In this document: positions 17,201-26,200 of the stretch, piece by piece
Layout: each line of letters opens with the position of its first letter
How positions within the stretch are numbered: position 1 is the stretch's first letter
NCBI GenBank assembly: GCA_031538895.1
Contig: JAVKLU010000026.1
Span: 1 to 64,000, forward strand
Source of the DNA: JAVKLU01 sp031538895
GTDB taxonomy: Bacteria > Pseudomonadota > Gammaproteobacteria > Burkholderiales > Burkholderiaceae
DNA: 64,000 nt
Reading direction: 5' to 3'
Made by a program: the position numbers and the translations under genes
The notes under the pieces: model-generated
What the model was told of the DNA's origin: nothing
What the model saw: the letters and a program-made list of their open reading frames with translations, nothing else
Databases searched by the model: none

Positions 17201-18271
17201 TCATCTTATGTACTGATTTGTATGCGCACGCTCTAACCACATCGCATCGCCATAGCTGAAAAAGCGATATTTCTGTGCAATCGCATGTGCATAGCTTGCG
17301 CGAATGACCTCATAACCGGCGAACGCTGATACCAAAACCAATAAGCTTGATTTGGGCAAATGAAAATTAGTGATTAAGGCGTCCACACAGCCAAACTGAT
17401 AACCGGGACGAATAAACAATCGGGTTTCAGCGCTTTCCTCACGCACCTTGTGATGACCATCGGCCGCACTTTCCAGCGCGCGTAAACTCGTCGTCCCCAC
17501 CGCAATCACTCGCCCACCTCGGGCTCGCGTAGCAGCAATAGTCTCAACTGTCGCACGCGGAATCGAATAACGCTCTGTATGCATCACGTGTTGCGATAAA
17601 TCGTCCACCCGAATCGGCTGAAAAGTACCCGCGCCAACATGCAAAGTAACAAAGGCTTGTGCAATGCCACGAGTCTTCAGCTGGGCTAATAGAGCCTGAT
17701 CAAAATGTAATCCTGCGGTAGGCGCCGCCACTGCACCATCGTGCGCGGCAAAAACGGTTTGGTAACGCGCTTCATCTTCCGCAGTGGCGCTGTGGGTAAT
17801 GTAAGGAGGGAGCGGCAAATTGCCGTGATCATGTAAAACGCTTAACCATTCTTGATCGCAAACCAATTCGATCAATCCTTGCTCTGACACGCCGCCGACA
17901 GTTGCATAAAGCGTTTCAGATAAAAATATTTTTTGTTGGGGTTGGGGACGGTGCGATGCGCGCAGATGGACCCAAACACGATTCGGGTCAACGATGCGCT
18001 CGACCAAAATTTCGACTTTACCGCCACTGTCTTTATGGCCAAACAAACGCGCTTTAATGACTCGCGTATCATTAAAAATCACACAATCTTGATCCCTGAT
18101 TTGATCAAGCACGGAAACGAAATGACGATCACTAAAACGATTTAATCCTTGTACGATCAATAATCGTGAGGCACTGCGTTCATTCAAGGGTGTTTGCGCG
18201 ATCAATTCATCAGGCAAATCAAAATCAAAATCACTAATGCAATCGGGGATATTCAATTCAATAAAAGTCAA
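17201..18271 (-). CDS. queA: S-adenosylmethionine:tRNA ribosyltransferase-isomerase
   Basis: This protein of about 356 residues converts preQ1 at tRNA position 34 to epoxyqueuosine with SAM. Family motifs include FDFDLPDELIAQTPL, CVIFNDTRVIKARLFG, GAVAAPTAGLHFD, LHVGAGTFQPI, GTTSLRALES and LITNFHLPKSSLLVLVSAF. No ATG precedes the family core. The frame opens with TTG at 18271, or possibly TTG at 18256, so a non-ATG start is likely. It lies 21 bp downstream of the Sel1 protein gene, probably in one transcript. tgt is not in the window. Confidence 0.95.
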   Translation of the reverse strand: MTFIELNIPDCISDFDFDLPDELIAQTPLNERSASRLLIVQGLNRFSDRHFVSVLDQIRDQDCVIFNDTRVIKARLFGHKDSGGKVEILVERIVDPNRVWVHLRASHRPQPQQKIFLSETLYATVGGVSEQGLIELVCDQEWLSVLHDHGNLPLPPYITHSATAEDEARYQTVFAAHDGAVAAPTAGLHFDQALLAQLKTRGIAQAFVTLHVGAGTFQPIRVDDLSQHVMHTERYSIPRATVETIAATRARGGRVIAVGTTSLRALESAADGHHKVREESAETRLFIRPGYQFGCVDALITNFHLPKSSLLVLVSAFAGYEVIRASYAHAIAQKYRFFSYGDAMWLERAHTNQYIR

Positions 18272-18292
18272 TAATAAAAATCGGGGATTTTT

Positions 18293-20368
18293 CTATTTCA
18301 CTGCTGTCAACATATTCGCTTCACGGATCACTGCCTCTTGATAACCCAAGGCTCCAGCGCTTCGATAGTAAGAACGTGTTGCGGTTAAATTTTGAGGGCC
18401 GTCTAAACCCAAATCAGCTATCCGACCCAAGGCAAACAAAGCTTGCGGCAATTGCTTTTCTGCGGCTTTTTGATACCACATTTTTGCAGTCTTCATATTT
18501 TTGTCGCCACCTTGGCCATTCTCAAATAGCAAACCTAAATTAAATGCGGCAGCGGCACTGCCTGCTTGTGCTGCCGCTTGATACCATTGACGCGCTAAAA
18601 CAAAATTTTGCGCGATGTTTTCACGACCCTCTGCATAAATCACACCCAAACGCATTTGCGCTGACGTATTGCCGGCGTTGGCGGCTTTTAAATAATAGGT
18701 TGCGGCTTTTGCCCAATCTGCGGGTTTGCTTTGTTCATAAAAACGCCCCAGTGCAAAATTTGCTATCGCTGGATCTTGCTCTGCCGCCATTTGCCATAAA
18801 CTGAACGCACGCGCAGTATCACGGGTCACGACGGTGCCTTCATACAAAACCTGTGCCAAATACAGTTGTGCAAAAAGACTGCCCTGATCAGCCGCTTTAC
18901 CCAACCAAACCACGCCCTCGCTCGCATAACCCATCGAAGTTTTTTGCAGCAGCCACTGACCTAACAAATTTTGCGCCGGCACAAAACCTTGTAAAGCGGC
19001 ACTACGAAAAAATTTCAATCCTTTATCCGTGTTGACAGGGATTCCAAACAAACCATTGCTATAAATCTGTCCTAATTTCGTTGCCGCCAAAACATAATTT
19101 TGTCCCGCTGCTTTTTCATACCACTTCAATGCATCAGCGATATTTTTTTGCGGAATCGCGCCCTGTTCAAGCATCTGAGCATAGTTGTACTGCGCCCGCG
19201 CCAGCCCAGCTTCAGCCGCGATGTGATACCAAACAGCCGCATTGGCAACATCTAATCCACCACCCTGTCCATGTTGCATTAACAAGGCCAAATTAAATTG
19301 CGCGCTTAAGTTGCCTGATAAAGCAGCCTTTTGATACCATAGACGTGCCTGTTCAAGATTCGCACTCACGCCGCGCCCTTGAACATAGGCATTGCCCAAA
19401 GAAACTTGGGCATCAAGGTTGCCCAGCTCTGCGGCTTTTTTGTACCACTCAAACGATTGCTCTTGACTTTTCACCACACCACTACCCGTTTCAATTTTCT
19501 GCGCCAAATTGTTCATCGCGTCAGTATCGCCTTTGCGTGCGGCTTTTAAATACCACTGCACTGCTTGGGTGGGATCATAATCAACTCCAAATCCATCATC
19601 ATAAGCACGCCCCAGGTTGTATTCTGCCCAAACCAAACCTCCTTTCGCGGCTTTTTGCATCCATTTAAATGACTCGACGAGATTTTTTTCAATACCCATG
19701 CCTTTGGCATAGCGCTGCGCCAAATTAAATTGGGCTTCAGGTACTGATTGCGACGCCGCCAAAATCAACCACGACACCGACTCAATGACGTTTTTATCTT
19801 GGCTACTCAGTACGCTTAAATTGTATTGAGCCGGCGCATAACCTTGATTCTCCGCTTTCAAATACCAAGCTCGCGCCAATTCGTTTGATTGCGTCACACC
19901 TGAACCTTGCGTGTAAAGACGCCCTAGATTAAATTGTGCAATCGGATAATTGGCTTTTGCTGCTCTTTCATACCACTGTGCTGCGACAGATAAATTTTGT
20001 GCCACGCCTTCACCCAATTCATACATCACGGCCAGACTGTTCATTGCCTCCGCAATCCCTGCCTGTGCCGCCATACTGAACCATTTAAATGCTTCTTTAT
20101 CATCGCGCGCCACCGCATAACCGAGACGGTATAACAACCCAAGACTATTTTGCGAATAAGTATTACCGTCATTGGCGAGGACTTTATGATTCTCGATCAA
20201 GGCATCAACATCTGGATTTTTAGACGCTAATGATTCAGCTTGCACCGGTGACAACGGCGTGCTCGTTACCGTTTGCGCCAAGGCAGGCAACATGGTCATC
20301 ATTACCACGAGACTCAAAGCACTGCGTCGATACGAAGCTAGCGCGCAATATATCCAATTAGCCATCAT
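18293..20368 (-). CDS. Exported Sel1-repeat (TPR-like) protein
   Basis: This protein of about 691 residues has a signal-like hydrophobic N-terminus ending near PALAQT. It then has about 16 consecutive Sel1-like repeats of roughly 36 residues, each with the pattern A..WY.KAA..G...AQ..LG..Y..G.GV. Sel1 repeats form solenoids used in protein binding. The ATG at 20368 fits the GAGGAG ribosome site six bases upstream better than the GTG at 20371. It lies between the AI-2E-type permease (18 bp upstream) and queA. Its partner is unknown; it is probably periplasmic. Confidence 0.82.
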   Translation of the reverse strand: MMANWIYCALASYRRSALSLVVMMTMLPALAQTVTSTPLSPVQAESLASKNPDVDALIENHKVLANDGNTYSQNSLGLLYRLGYAVARDDKEAFKWFSMAAQAGIAEAMNSLAVMYELGEGVAQNLSVAAQWYERAAKANYPIAQFNLGRLYTQGSGVTQSNELARAWYLKAENQGYAPAQYNLSVLSSQDKNVIESVSWLILAASQSVPEAQFNLAQRYAKGMGIEKNLVESFKWMQKAAKGGLVWAEYNLGRAYDDGFGVDYDPTQAVQWYLKAARKGDTDAMNNLAQKIETGSGVVKSQEQSFEWYKKAAELGNLDAQVSLGNAYVQGRGVSANLEQARLWYQKAALSGNLSAQFNLALLMQHGQGGGLDVANAAVWYHIAAEAGLARAQYNYAQMLEQGAIPQKNIADALKWYEKAAGQNYVLAATKLGQIYSNGLFGIPVNTDKGLKFFRSAALQGFVPAQNLLGQWLLQKTSMGYASEGVVWLGKAADQGSLFAQLYLAQVLYEGTVVTRDTARAFSLWQMAAEQDPAIANFALGRFYEQSKPADWAKAATYYLKAANAGNTSAQMRLGVIYAEGRENIAQNFVLARQWYQAAAQAGSAAAAFNLGLLFENGQGGDKNMKTAKMWYQKAAEKQLPQALFALGRIADLGLDGPQNLTATRSYYRSAGALGYQEAVIREANMLTAVK

Positions 20369-20386
20369 CACAAACTCCTCACAAAT

Positions 20387-21457
20387 TCAAAATAACTCGC
20401 TATAACGCAACTCTGATTTGATGAATACATAAAAAATAGGAACAAGCAACATACCGCTCCAACCCAATAATGTCTCCACCACAACCAACACTAAAAACTG
20501 CTCCACCACACTGACCGCTAGGGTGGGTTCTTGCCAGCGACTAGACAACAAAACCTCTAATTTGCCCAGCACCAAACCGACAATCAAACCATATAAAGCC
20601 AACCAATATGATTGCGTAAAACCCACCAAAACCAACAAAACTGCAAGAAGCACTGTTCCCACACTGGGCAGCAAACTCAATAAAAACGCACTCACCACTA
20701 AGGTCGCTTCCCAATAAATCACTATGCCAAATTGCGGTAAAACGCCATACAAAAGTGCGGCGACGATGATCGCATTGACCAGAGCGATTCGCGCTTGTGT
20801 CTGCAAGAGCGCGCTAAAAACACGAAACCAACGCGCCGCAATATTGACTAATTCAACCCGCAAAGGACCTGCTTCAACATTCGCATCAGCACGGTGTCCT
20901 GCCAATACTGAAAAAGCCAACAACCAACCAATCAAACTACCCAGCAAAATATGCGCCAGCGACTGACTGACGGCTTGTCCGGCCGATTGCAACAAATCGC
21001 TATTACTGCGCACCAAAATCAGTACGCCCTTGTGCCAAGAATCCTGGTTAATTTGCAGCAACTGTAACGCCCATCCTGGCAGGGCACGCACTTGTGCGTC
21101 CATAGCACCGGCCAAGACTTGAAGTAAATGTCCGACATTGTTTTCTGGTTGATTAAAAAAATCGATCAGATACGAAATTAAGCCCCCAAACCCCAACACC
21201 ACTAAGGCGCCAAAGCCCAATAAACAAAACCATGCCGCGATGCGACTGGATAATTTTTTTTGCACCAAATGCCAACCGCCTACGATGGCAGTACGCGTAA
21301 ACAGGACTGACAAGCTAAAAATAACCAAACCGCCCTTAACCACCGCCACCATCGCCAACAGCATCAACAACCAGACGACCAGACGATATACATTGACGCC
21401 TTTGGGGCTAACATAGCGCTGCGAATGCGTAACACTCGCAGTATTGTGAATACTCAT
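20387..21457 (-). CDS. AI-2E family transporter-like membrane protein
   Basis: This integral membrane protein of about 356 residues has a paired-helix start (VYRLVVWLLMLLAMVAVVK), a central soluble-looking section around residues 115-165, and a cluster of C-terminal helices including LPSVGTVLLAVLLVLVGF and GLIVGLVLGKLEVLLSS. This arrangement fits the AI-2E/UPF0118 family, though it is divergent and shorter motifs are weak. The family includes autoinducer-2 exporters and Na+/H+ antiporters, so no substrate can be named. The ATG at 21457 is preferred to an upstream GTG at 21469. Confidence 0.65.
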   Translation of the reverse strand: MSIHNTASVTHSQRYVSPKGVNVYRLVVWLLMLLAMVAVVKGGLVIFSLSVLFTRTAIVGGWHLVQKKLSSRIAAWFCLLGFGALVVLGFGGLISYLIDFFNQPENNVGHLLQVLAGAMDAQVRALPGWALQLLQINQDSWHKGVLILVRSNSDLLQSAGQAVSQSLAHILLGSLIGWLLAFSVLAGHRADANVEAGPLRVELVNIAARWFRVFSALLQTQARIALVNAIIVAALLYGVLPQFGIVIYWEATLVVSAFLLSLLPSVGTVLLAVLLVLVGFTQSYWLALYGLIVGLVLGKLEVLLSSRWQEPTLAVSVVEQFLVLVVVETLLGWSGMLLVPIFYVFIKSELRYSELF

Positions 21458-21675
21458 AAGGATACACACTAAACACTAAAATTTGAATTAAAACAATGAA
21501 TTACAAACCAATTCTAACAAATTACATGAATATTGGCTATGACTATTAAAATAGCGGTAATCAGTCACTCATAAGCTTCTTTATCAATTGCAATATGTAT
21601 TCGGACCTGTATTCGAATCTTTCTTAGATAATGCAAGGCTAACTAATTAAGCTTGAACTTTCTCTTTTCATTCGC

Positions 21676-22839
21676 ATGCCTCTTATTTCGCTCAAGCGCG
21701 CGCTCTTTGCCAACCGCTTAGTTTTTTTATTATTTGGAATGGTCTTTGCTGTTTGGGCAACGCAATTACCTTTACTCAAAAATTTTTATCACTACGACAA
21801 TGGCAATATCGCCGTGACTTTTTTTATCATGGCCGTGGGTGCCTTGTTTGGATTAACTCAAGCAGGACGCATTGTGCATATTTTGGGAATGATGCGCGCG
21901 CAAAGACTACTCTGGACCATCAGTTTGTCGATATTTCCCCTGATTTACGTTTTTCCGATCAGCGCGGCTTTATGGATCGAAGTGTTTGTGATTGGGTTTT
22001 GTAGCGGCGCAATTGATGTTCTCGTTAACGTTGAAGCCACCGATTTAGAAAGACACGCCAAACGCCCTTTACTCTCCGGCATACATGGCATGTTTAGCTT
22101 AGGTGGAATGTTAGGCGCGGCGCTGACCAGCCAATTACTGGATTGGGGCGTCAGTTCAGTTGAGATTTTTAGTGGCCTAGCCGTCATTGGAATTAGCTGC
22201 AATTTCTACGCAAGTCGCTTTGTCTTACCCATCGATCCCGCGATCAGGGCCGCAGAAACGGATAAAAAATTTATTTGGCCGCATGGCTTAATTACTTGGT
22301 TGGCCTTGGCGACTACGATCGGCATGGTGATTGAAGGCGCGATTTACGATTGGAGTACTTTGTTAATGGTTGAAACCTTCAACAGTCCGCCAACTTTTGC
22401 CGCGTGGTCTTATGCCGCATTCAGTGGTGCGATGGCTCTGGGACGTTTTGGCGGCGACGCCTTGCGCGCGCGCATTTCGGCGCCTCGTTTAATTGCCTAC
22501 AGCGCAATCTTGCTCATCATCGCCTTGAGTGCCGGATTGTTAATTCGTAATCAATATTTCATGCTGTTAGTGTTTGGTTTAAGCGGCATCGCGATCGCCA
22601 ATTGGGTACCGGTGTTTTACGCCAGTGCAACGCAATACAAAAGTCAAATGACGAGCGCACAAGCCATTAGCAGTCTCGCCACCGTTGGATATTTGGGATT
22701 TTTGATCGGACCAATTTTGTTAGGTTATGCCGCGCGCTCTATCGGTTTGTTATTAACTTTTTGGGGCTTGGTTTTGTTATCAGCGGTGATGGCGATATTT
22801 GCGCCTTCCACTTTGCGACGCGCCGCCAAATCTGCATAA
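21676..22839 (+). CDS. MFS permease
   Basis: This 387-residue protein has about twelve hydrophobic helices and no large loop. It has the N-terminal FANRLVFLLFGMVFAVWATQLPLLKN region typical of the YbjJ/fucose-permease-like branch of the major facilitator superfamily. It is probably a proton-coupled exporter or sugar-type permease; the substrate is unknown. It is divergent from the AI-2E-type gene. A MITE-like element begins 47 bp after its stop codon. Confidence 0.8.
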   Translation: MPLISLKRALFANRLVFLLFGMVFAVWATQLPLLKNFYHYDNGNIAVTFFIMAVGALFGLTQAGRIVHILGMMRAQRLLWTISLSIFPLIYVFPISAALWIEVFVIGFCSGAIDVLVNVEATDLERHAKRPLLSGIHGMFSLGGMLGAALTSQLLDWGVSSVEIFSGLAVIGISCNFYASRFVLPIDPAIRAAETDKKFIWPHGLITWLALATTIGMVIEGAIYDWSTLLMVETFNSPPTFAAWSYAAFSGAMALGRFGGDALRARISAPRLIAYSAILLIIALSAGLLIRNQYFMLLVFGLSGIAIANWVPVFYASATQYKSQMTSAQAISSLATVGYLGFLIGPILLGYAARSIGLLLTFWGLVLLSAVMAIFAPSTLRRAAKSA

Positions 22840-22886
22840 ATGATTGGTAAGCGGAGTCAAATTTTCTAAACCGTTTTATAAACTCA

Positions 22887-23031
22887 AGGGCACTTCTATA
22901 AATACAGAATGTGCGGATGAAGTGCGAGGCGCACAGCACACAGGAACCGGAGCGTACATACAGTACGTGAGGATTTCGCGTACTGCGCAACAAAGCAATT
23001 CGCCGCAAAAATGAATTGTTAGAAGTGCCCT
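22887..23031 (+). repeat. 145-bp MITE-like element, copy 2
   Basis: This is a complete copy, AGGGCACTTCTATAAAT to TAGAAGTGCCCT. The terminal inverted repeats match over GGGCACTTCTA, with one mismatch in the next base. Inside are two hairpins: GTGCG/CGCAC and CGTAC/GTACG. It sits between the MFS permease gene and recJ, and ends 22 bp before the recJ ATG, so the recJ promoter and ribosome-binding region must lie in or next to it. Confidence 0.9.
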
Positions 23032-23053
23032 ACTAATTCTTTCTTTGTCATCA

Positions 23054-24781
23054 ATGACCGCATCGCTACTAAATATCTACACGCGTCGCGTCCCTTCAGA
23101 TATTGCACGACAATTGCAAAGCGCGGGTTATCACCCAGCGCTGGCGCGACTGTACGCGGCACGCGGAATACGAACGCCGATTCAAATTGAATCCGAACTC
23201 ACCACACTATTAACGCCCGACACCTTGGCCGGAATCGATAGCGCAACGACATTGTTGTACGACGCGATTAACCAAAAAAACAAAATTGTGATCGTTGCCG
23301 ATTACGACTGCGATGGTGCAACCGCCTGCGCGGTTGGAGTGCGTGGTTTACGGATGCTGGGCGCGCATGTCGATTACTTAGTACCCAATCGCGCGATCCA
23401 TGGTTATGGGCTAACGCCTGAAATCGTCGATGAAGTTCATCAGCAATTTGCGCCGCAAATGATCGTCACTGTTGATAACGGAGTCGCCAGTATTGACGGC
23501 GTTCAACACGCCCAATCTTTAGGAATAAAAGTCATCATTACCGATCATCATTTGCCGGCCGAGCAATTGCCTAAGGCTGATGCCATTGTCAACCCCAATG
23601 TACCGCCCTGTCGTTTTCGCAGTAAAAATTTAGCCGGCGTTGGCGTCATGTTTTATGTCCTGTTGAACCTGCGTCAAAAAATGCGCGCGGCAGGAGTGTT
23701 CGATCGTCAAACCCAACCGCCCTTAAACAGCTTGTTAGATTTAGTGGCACTGGGCACTGTTGCTGACGTGGTGGTGCTAGATGACAACAATCGAATTTTG
23801 GTCAAACACGGTATGACGCGCATTCGCCAAGGCCGCGCGCACGTTGGCATCAACGCCCTCTTGCGCGTGTCAGGCCGCAATCCGGATACCTTATCGGTGG
23901 CCGATTTAGGTTTTGCCATTGGTCCACGCATCAACGCCGCCGGTCGTTTATACGATATGCGTTTGGGGATTGAATGTTTACTGACTGATGATTTAGGGCG
24001 TGCGTGGCGCTTGGCGCAAGAGCTTGACGCGGTCAATATTCAACGCAAAGAAATCGAATCTGAAATGCGTGCCGAAGCACAAATCATTATGGATGGTTTG
24101 AATATCGAGGATCGCGCCAGTATCTGTGTGTATCACCCCAACTGGCATCAAGGCGTCATTGGAATTTTGGCTTCCCGTTTAAAAGACAGTTACCACCGCC
24201 CCTCCTTGGTGTTTGCTAACAGCAGCGATACGCACTTGCGCGCCTCGGGACGCTCAGTCGCGCAATTACATTTGCGTGATGCGCTCGATTTACTCAGTAA
24301 ACAAGCACCACATGTTTTGGAAAAATTTGGCGGTCACGCAATGGCCGCAGGTTTGACGATGCGGCGCGAACATTTTGACGAGTTTTGCAAACTTTTTGAA
24401 GACATCGTCACGGCTGCAAAGCTCCCCTCTGATAAAAGCTGGCTGTGCGATGGCGAATTAGAGACGGCTTACCACAATCTTGATTTCACATTTCAACTCA
24501 ACCAATTAGTCTGGGGGAATGGCTGTGCCGCCCCCTTGTTTTATGGCGAGTTTCGAGTCAAACAACAAAAAGTCTTAAAAGATGCGCATTTGAAATTGCT
24601 CTTGGAAAAAGGCGGACAGACCATCGATGCGATTTGGTTTGGACAAAATACTTTTGTAGCCGATCATCTGGGCGTGCTCTATCGCCTAGAATCTAATCAA
24701 TACAATGGCGTTTCTAAAGTTCAACTGATGGTCGAAACGGCAGCCGCCAAAGACCAGATTCAGCTTAAAGTAGCTCCCTAA
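23054..24781 (+). CDS. recJ: Single-stranded-DNA-specific exonuclease RecJ
   Basis: This 575-residue 5'-3' single-strand exonuclease serves RecFOR recombination and mismatch repair. The DHH-family motifs are clear: VIVADYDCDGATA, VDNGVAS, IITDHH, VGVMFYVLLNLR, LGTVADVVVL and GPRINAAGRL. The DHHA1 motif GGHAMAAGLT lies further on, and the OB-fold follows. The ATG at 23054 is used; an in-frame TTG nine bases upstream is possible. No Shine-Dalgarno sequence is visible between the MITE-like element and the start, which is unusual. Confidence 0.95.
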   Translation: MTASLLNIYTRRVPSDIARQLQSAGYHPALARLYAARGIRTPIQIESELTTLLTPDTLAGIDSATTLLYDAINQKNKIVIVADYDCDGATACAVGVRGLRMLGAHVDYLVPNRAIHGYGLTPEIVDEVHQQFAPQMIVTVDNGVASIDGVQHAQSLGIKVIITDHHLPAEQLPKADAIVNPNVPPCRFRSKNLAGVGVMFYVLLNLRQKMRAAGVFDRQTQPPLNSLLDLVALGTVADVVVLDDNNRILVKHGMTRIRQGRAHVGINALLRVSGRNPDTLSVADLGFAIGPRINAAGRLYDMRLGIECLLTDDLGRAWRLAQELDAVNIQRKEIESEMRAEAQIIMDGLNIEDRASICVYHPNWHQGVIGILASRLKDSYHRPSLVFANSSDTHLRASGRSVAQLHLRDALDLLSKQAPHVLEKFGGHAMAAGLTMRREHFDEFCKLFEDIVTAAKLPSDKSWLCDGELETAYHNLDFTFQLNQLVWGNGCAAPLFYGEFRVKQQKVLKDAHLKLLLEKGGQTIDAIWFGQNTFVADHLGVLYRLESNQYNGVSKVQLMVETAAAKDQIQLKVAP

Positions 24782-24861
24782 AGTAGAACCCTAATAAGCA
24801 ACACTATCGTTTTTATATTGAACATTTAATTTTTAACATTTGATTTTCAGGAGAAAGTATT

Positions 24862-25518
24862 TTGCTTGACATCATCAATGCCGCAGGCTGGCCAATTTGG
24901 TTTTTATTATTGACTTCGATTTTGGCGCTGGCCTTGATTCTGGAGCGTTTTTACTCGTTGCGCCGCAAGAACATCATCCCAGAAAAAGTGATGGGTGAAA
25001 TTGTGACCCTGTATCGTGACAATCAATGTCCACCGAACTTGGTCAATAAATTAGAAAACGGCACTCTGTTTGAACAATTACTGGCAACCGCAATTCAGCA
25101 TCGCAGCTTGAGTCGTGGCGATGCAGTGGAACGTTTGGAAGCACGCTCGCGTCATTTGACGCATCAGCTCAATCAGAATTTAGGTGCGCTCTCCGCCATT
25201 GTCACTTTGTCTCCTTTGATGGGGTTATTCGGTACAGTCGTTGGGATGATTGAAATTTTTGGCGCACAAAATGTCTCTGGCGCCAACACCGTTCAATTGG
25301 CGCATGGGATTTCGATTGCCTTGTATAACACCGGACTGGGTTTGATCATCGCGATCATCAGCATGATTTTTTACCGTTATTTCCGCACACGCGTCGAAAT
25401 GTATTTGGTCGAAATGGAAGGTCTGATGACACGTTTTTTAGATTACGCCTACACTTCCTCGACGATCAGTAAGGTCACACCAACTGCGGAAAATGCGCCC
25501 AAAAAAGCAAGTCAATAA
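24862..25518 (+). CDS. exbB: ExbB/TolQ-type proton channel protein
   Basis: This 218-residue inner-membrane protein has helices near residues 8-26, 110-135 and 150-175. The conserved MotA/TolQ/ExbB region is LSPLMGLFGTVVGMIEIF and the third helix follows ISIALYNTGLGLI. With ExbD it forms a proton-driven motor that energises outer-membrane receptors through TonB, or the Tol system. It starts at TTG 24862, supported by AGGAGA eight bases upstream. A MITE-like element separates it from exbD. Confidence 0.92.
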   Translation: MLDIINAAGWPIWFLLLTSILALALILERFYSLRRKNIIPEKVMGEIVTLYRDNQCPPNLVNKLENGTLFEQLLATAIQHRSLSRGDAVERLEARSRHLTHQLNQNLGALSAIVTLSPLMGLFGTVVGMIEIFGAQNVSGANTVQLAHGISIALYNTGLGLIIAIISMIFYRYFRTRVEMYLVEMEGLMTRFLDYAYTSSTISKVTPTAENAPKKASQ

Positions 25519-25532
25519 GGTAGGAGGTTTTA

Positions 25533-25677
25533 AGGGCACTTCTATAAATACAGAAGGTGCGGATGAAGTGCGCGGCGCACAGCACACAGAAACCGGAGCG
25601 TACATACAGTACGTGAGGATTTCGCGTACTGCGCAACAAAGCAATTCGCCGCAAAAATGAATTGATAGAAATGCCCT
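25533..25677 (+). repeat. 145-bp MITE-like element, copy 3, between exbB and exbD
   Basis: This is a full-length copy. The left end AAGGGCACTTCTAT follows TT, so TTAA abuts it; the right end is ATAGAAATGCCC followed by TCAA. One internal change (GTGCGCGGCGCAC) is seen. It starts 14 bp after the exbB stop and ends 56 bp before the exbD start, so it is probably transcribed within the exbBD mRNA. Confidence 0.9.
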
Positions 25678-25733
25678 CAATCTTTGACTTGATTTGTAGT
25701 TTTTGATTCAGTTTTATTTTTGATCACTTTCTG

Positions 25734-26150
25734 ATGAATTTTCGCTCACACTCTGCTTACGAAGAACCGGAAATCAATTTAATTCCGTTTATTGACGTTT
25801 TATTGGTGATCGTCATTTTTTTGATGATCAGCACAACTTTTAATCGTTTTGCGGAACTCAAAGTGGACTTGCCCAACGCACAAGCAAAAGTTGCGCAAGA
25901 ACGTAAAAATGAATTGATCGTATCGGTCACTGCCAAAGGATATTACAGTGTTAACGGCGTAGGTGTTCCTATCGCGTCAGCCAATGAATTGGCGCAGGCG
26001 CTTGTAAAGTCCGCACAGCAAAAACATTTAACCGACCCCAGTATTAACATTTATGCAGACGCCAACACTACCCATCAAAGCGTGGTCAACATCATGGAAG
26101 CGGCCCGTGTTGCGGGGTTTGGAAAAATTGTGTTTTCAACTAAAAAATAA
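25734..26150 (+). CDS. exbD: ExbD/TolR-type biopolymer transport protein
   Basis: This 138-residue protein has one transmembrane helix (about 16-33, INLIPFIDVLLVIVIFLMIS) containing the proton-conducting Asp21, then a periplasmic domain. It partners with ExbB. In many betaproteobacteria exbBD is followed by lpxK and kdsB; here a TPR/glycosyltransferase-like gene follows 50 bp downstream. No Shine-Dalgarno sequence is visible upstream of the ATG. Confidence 0.93.
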   Translation: MNFRSHSAYEEPEINLIPFIDVLLVIVIFLMISTTFNRFAELKVDLPNAQAKVAQERKNELIVSVTAKGYYSVNGVGVPIASANELAQALVKSAQQKHLTDPSINIYADANTTHQSVVNIMEAARVAGFGKIVFSTKK

Positions 26151-26200
26151 ATAGGCTTGTTCAGTTTGATACTCATTAAATCCTGACTGCCACAGCTCGC

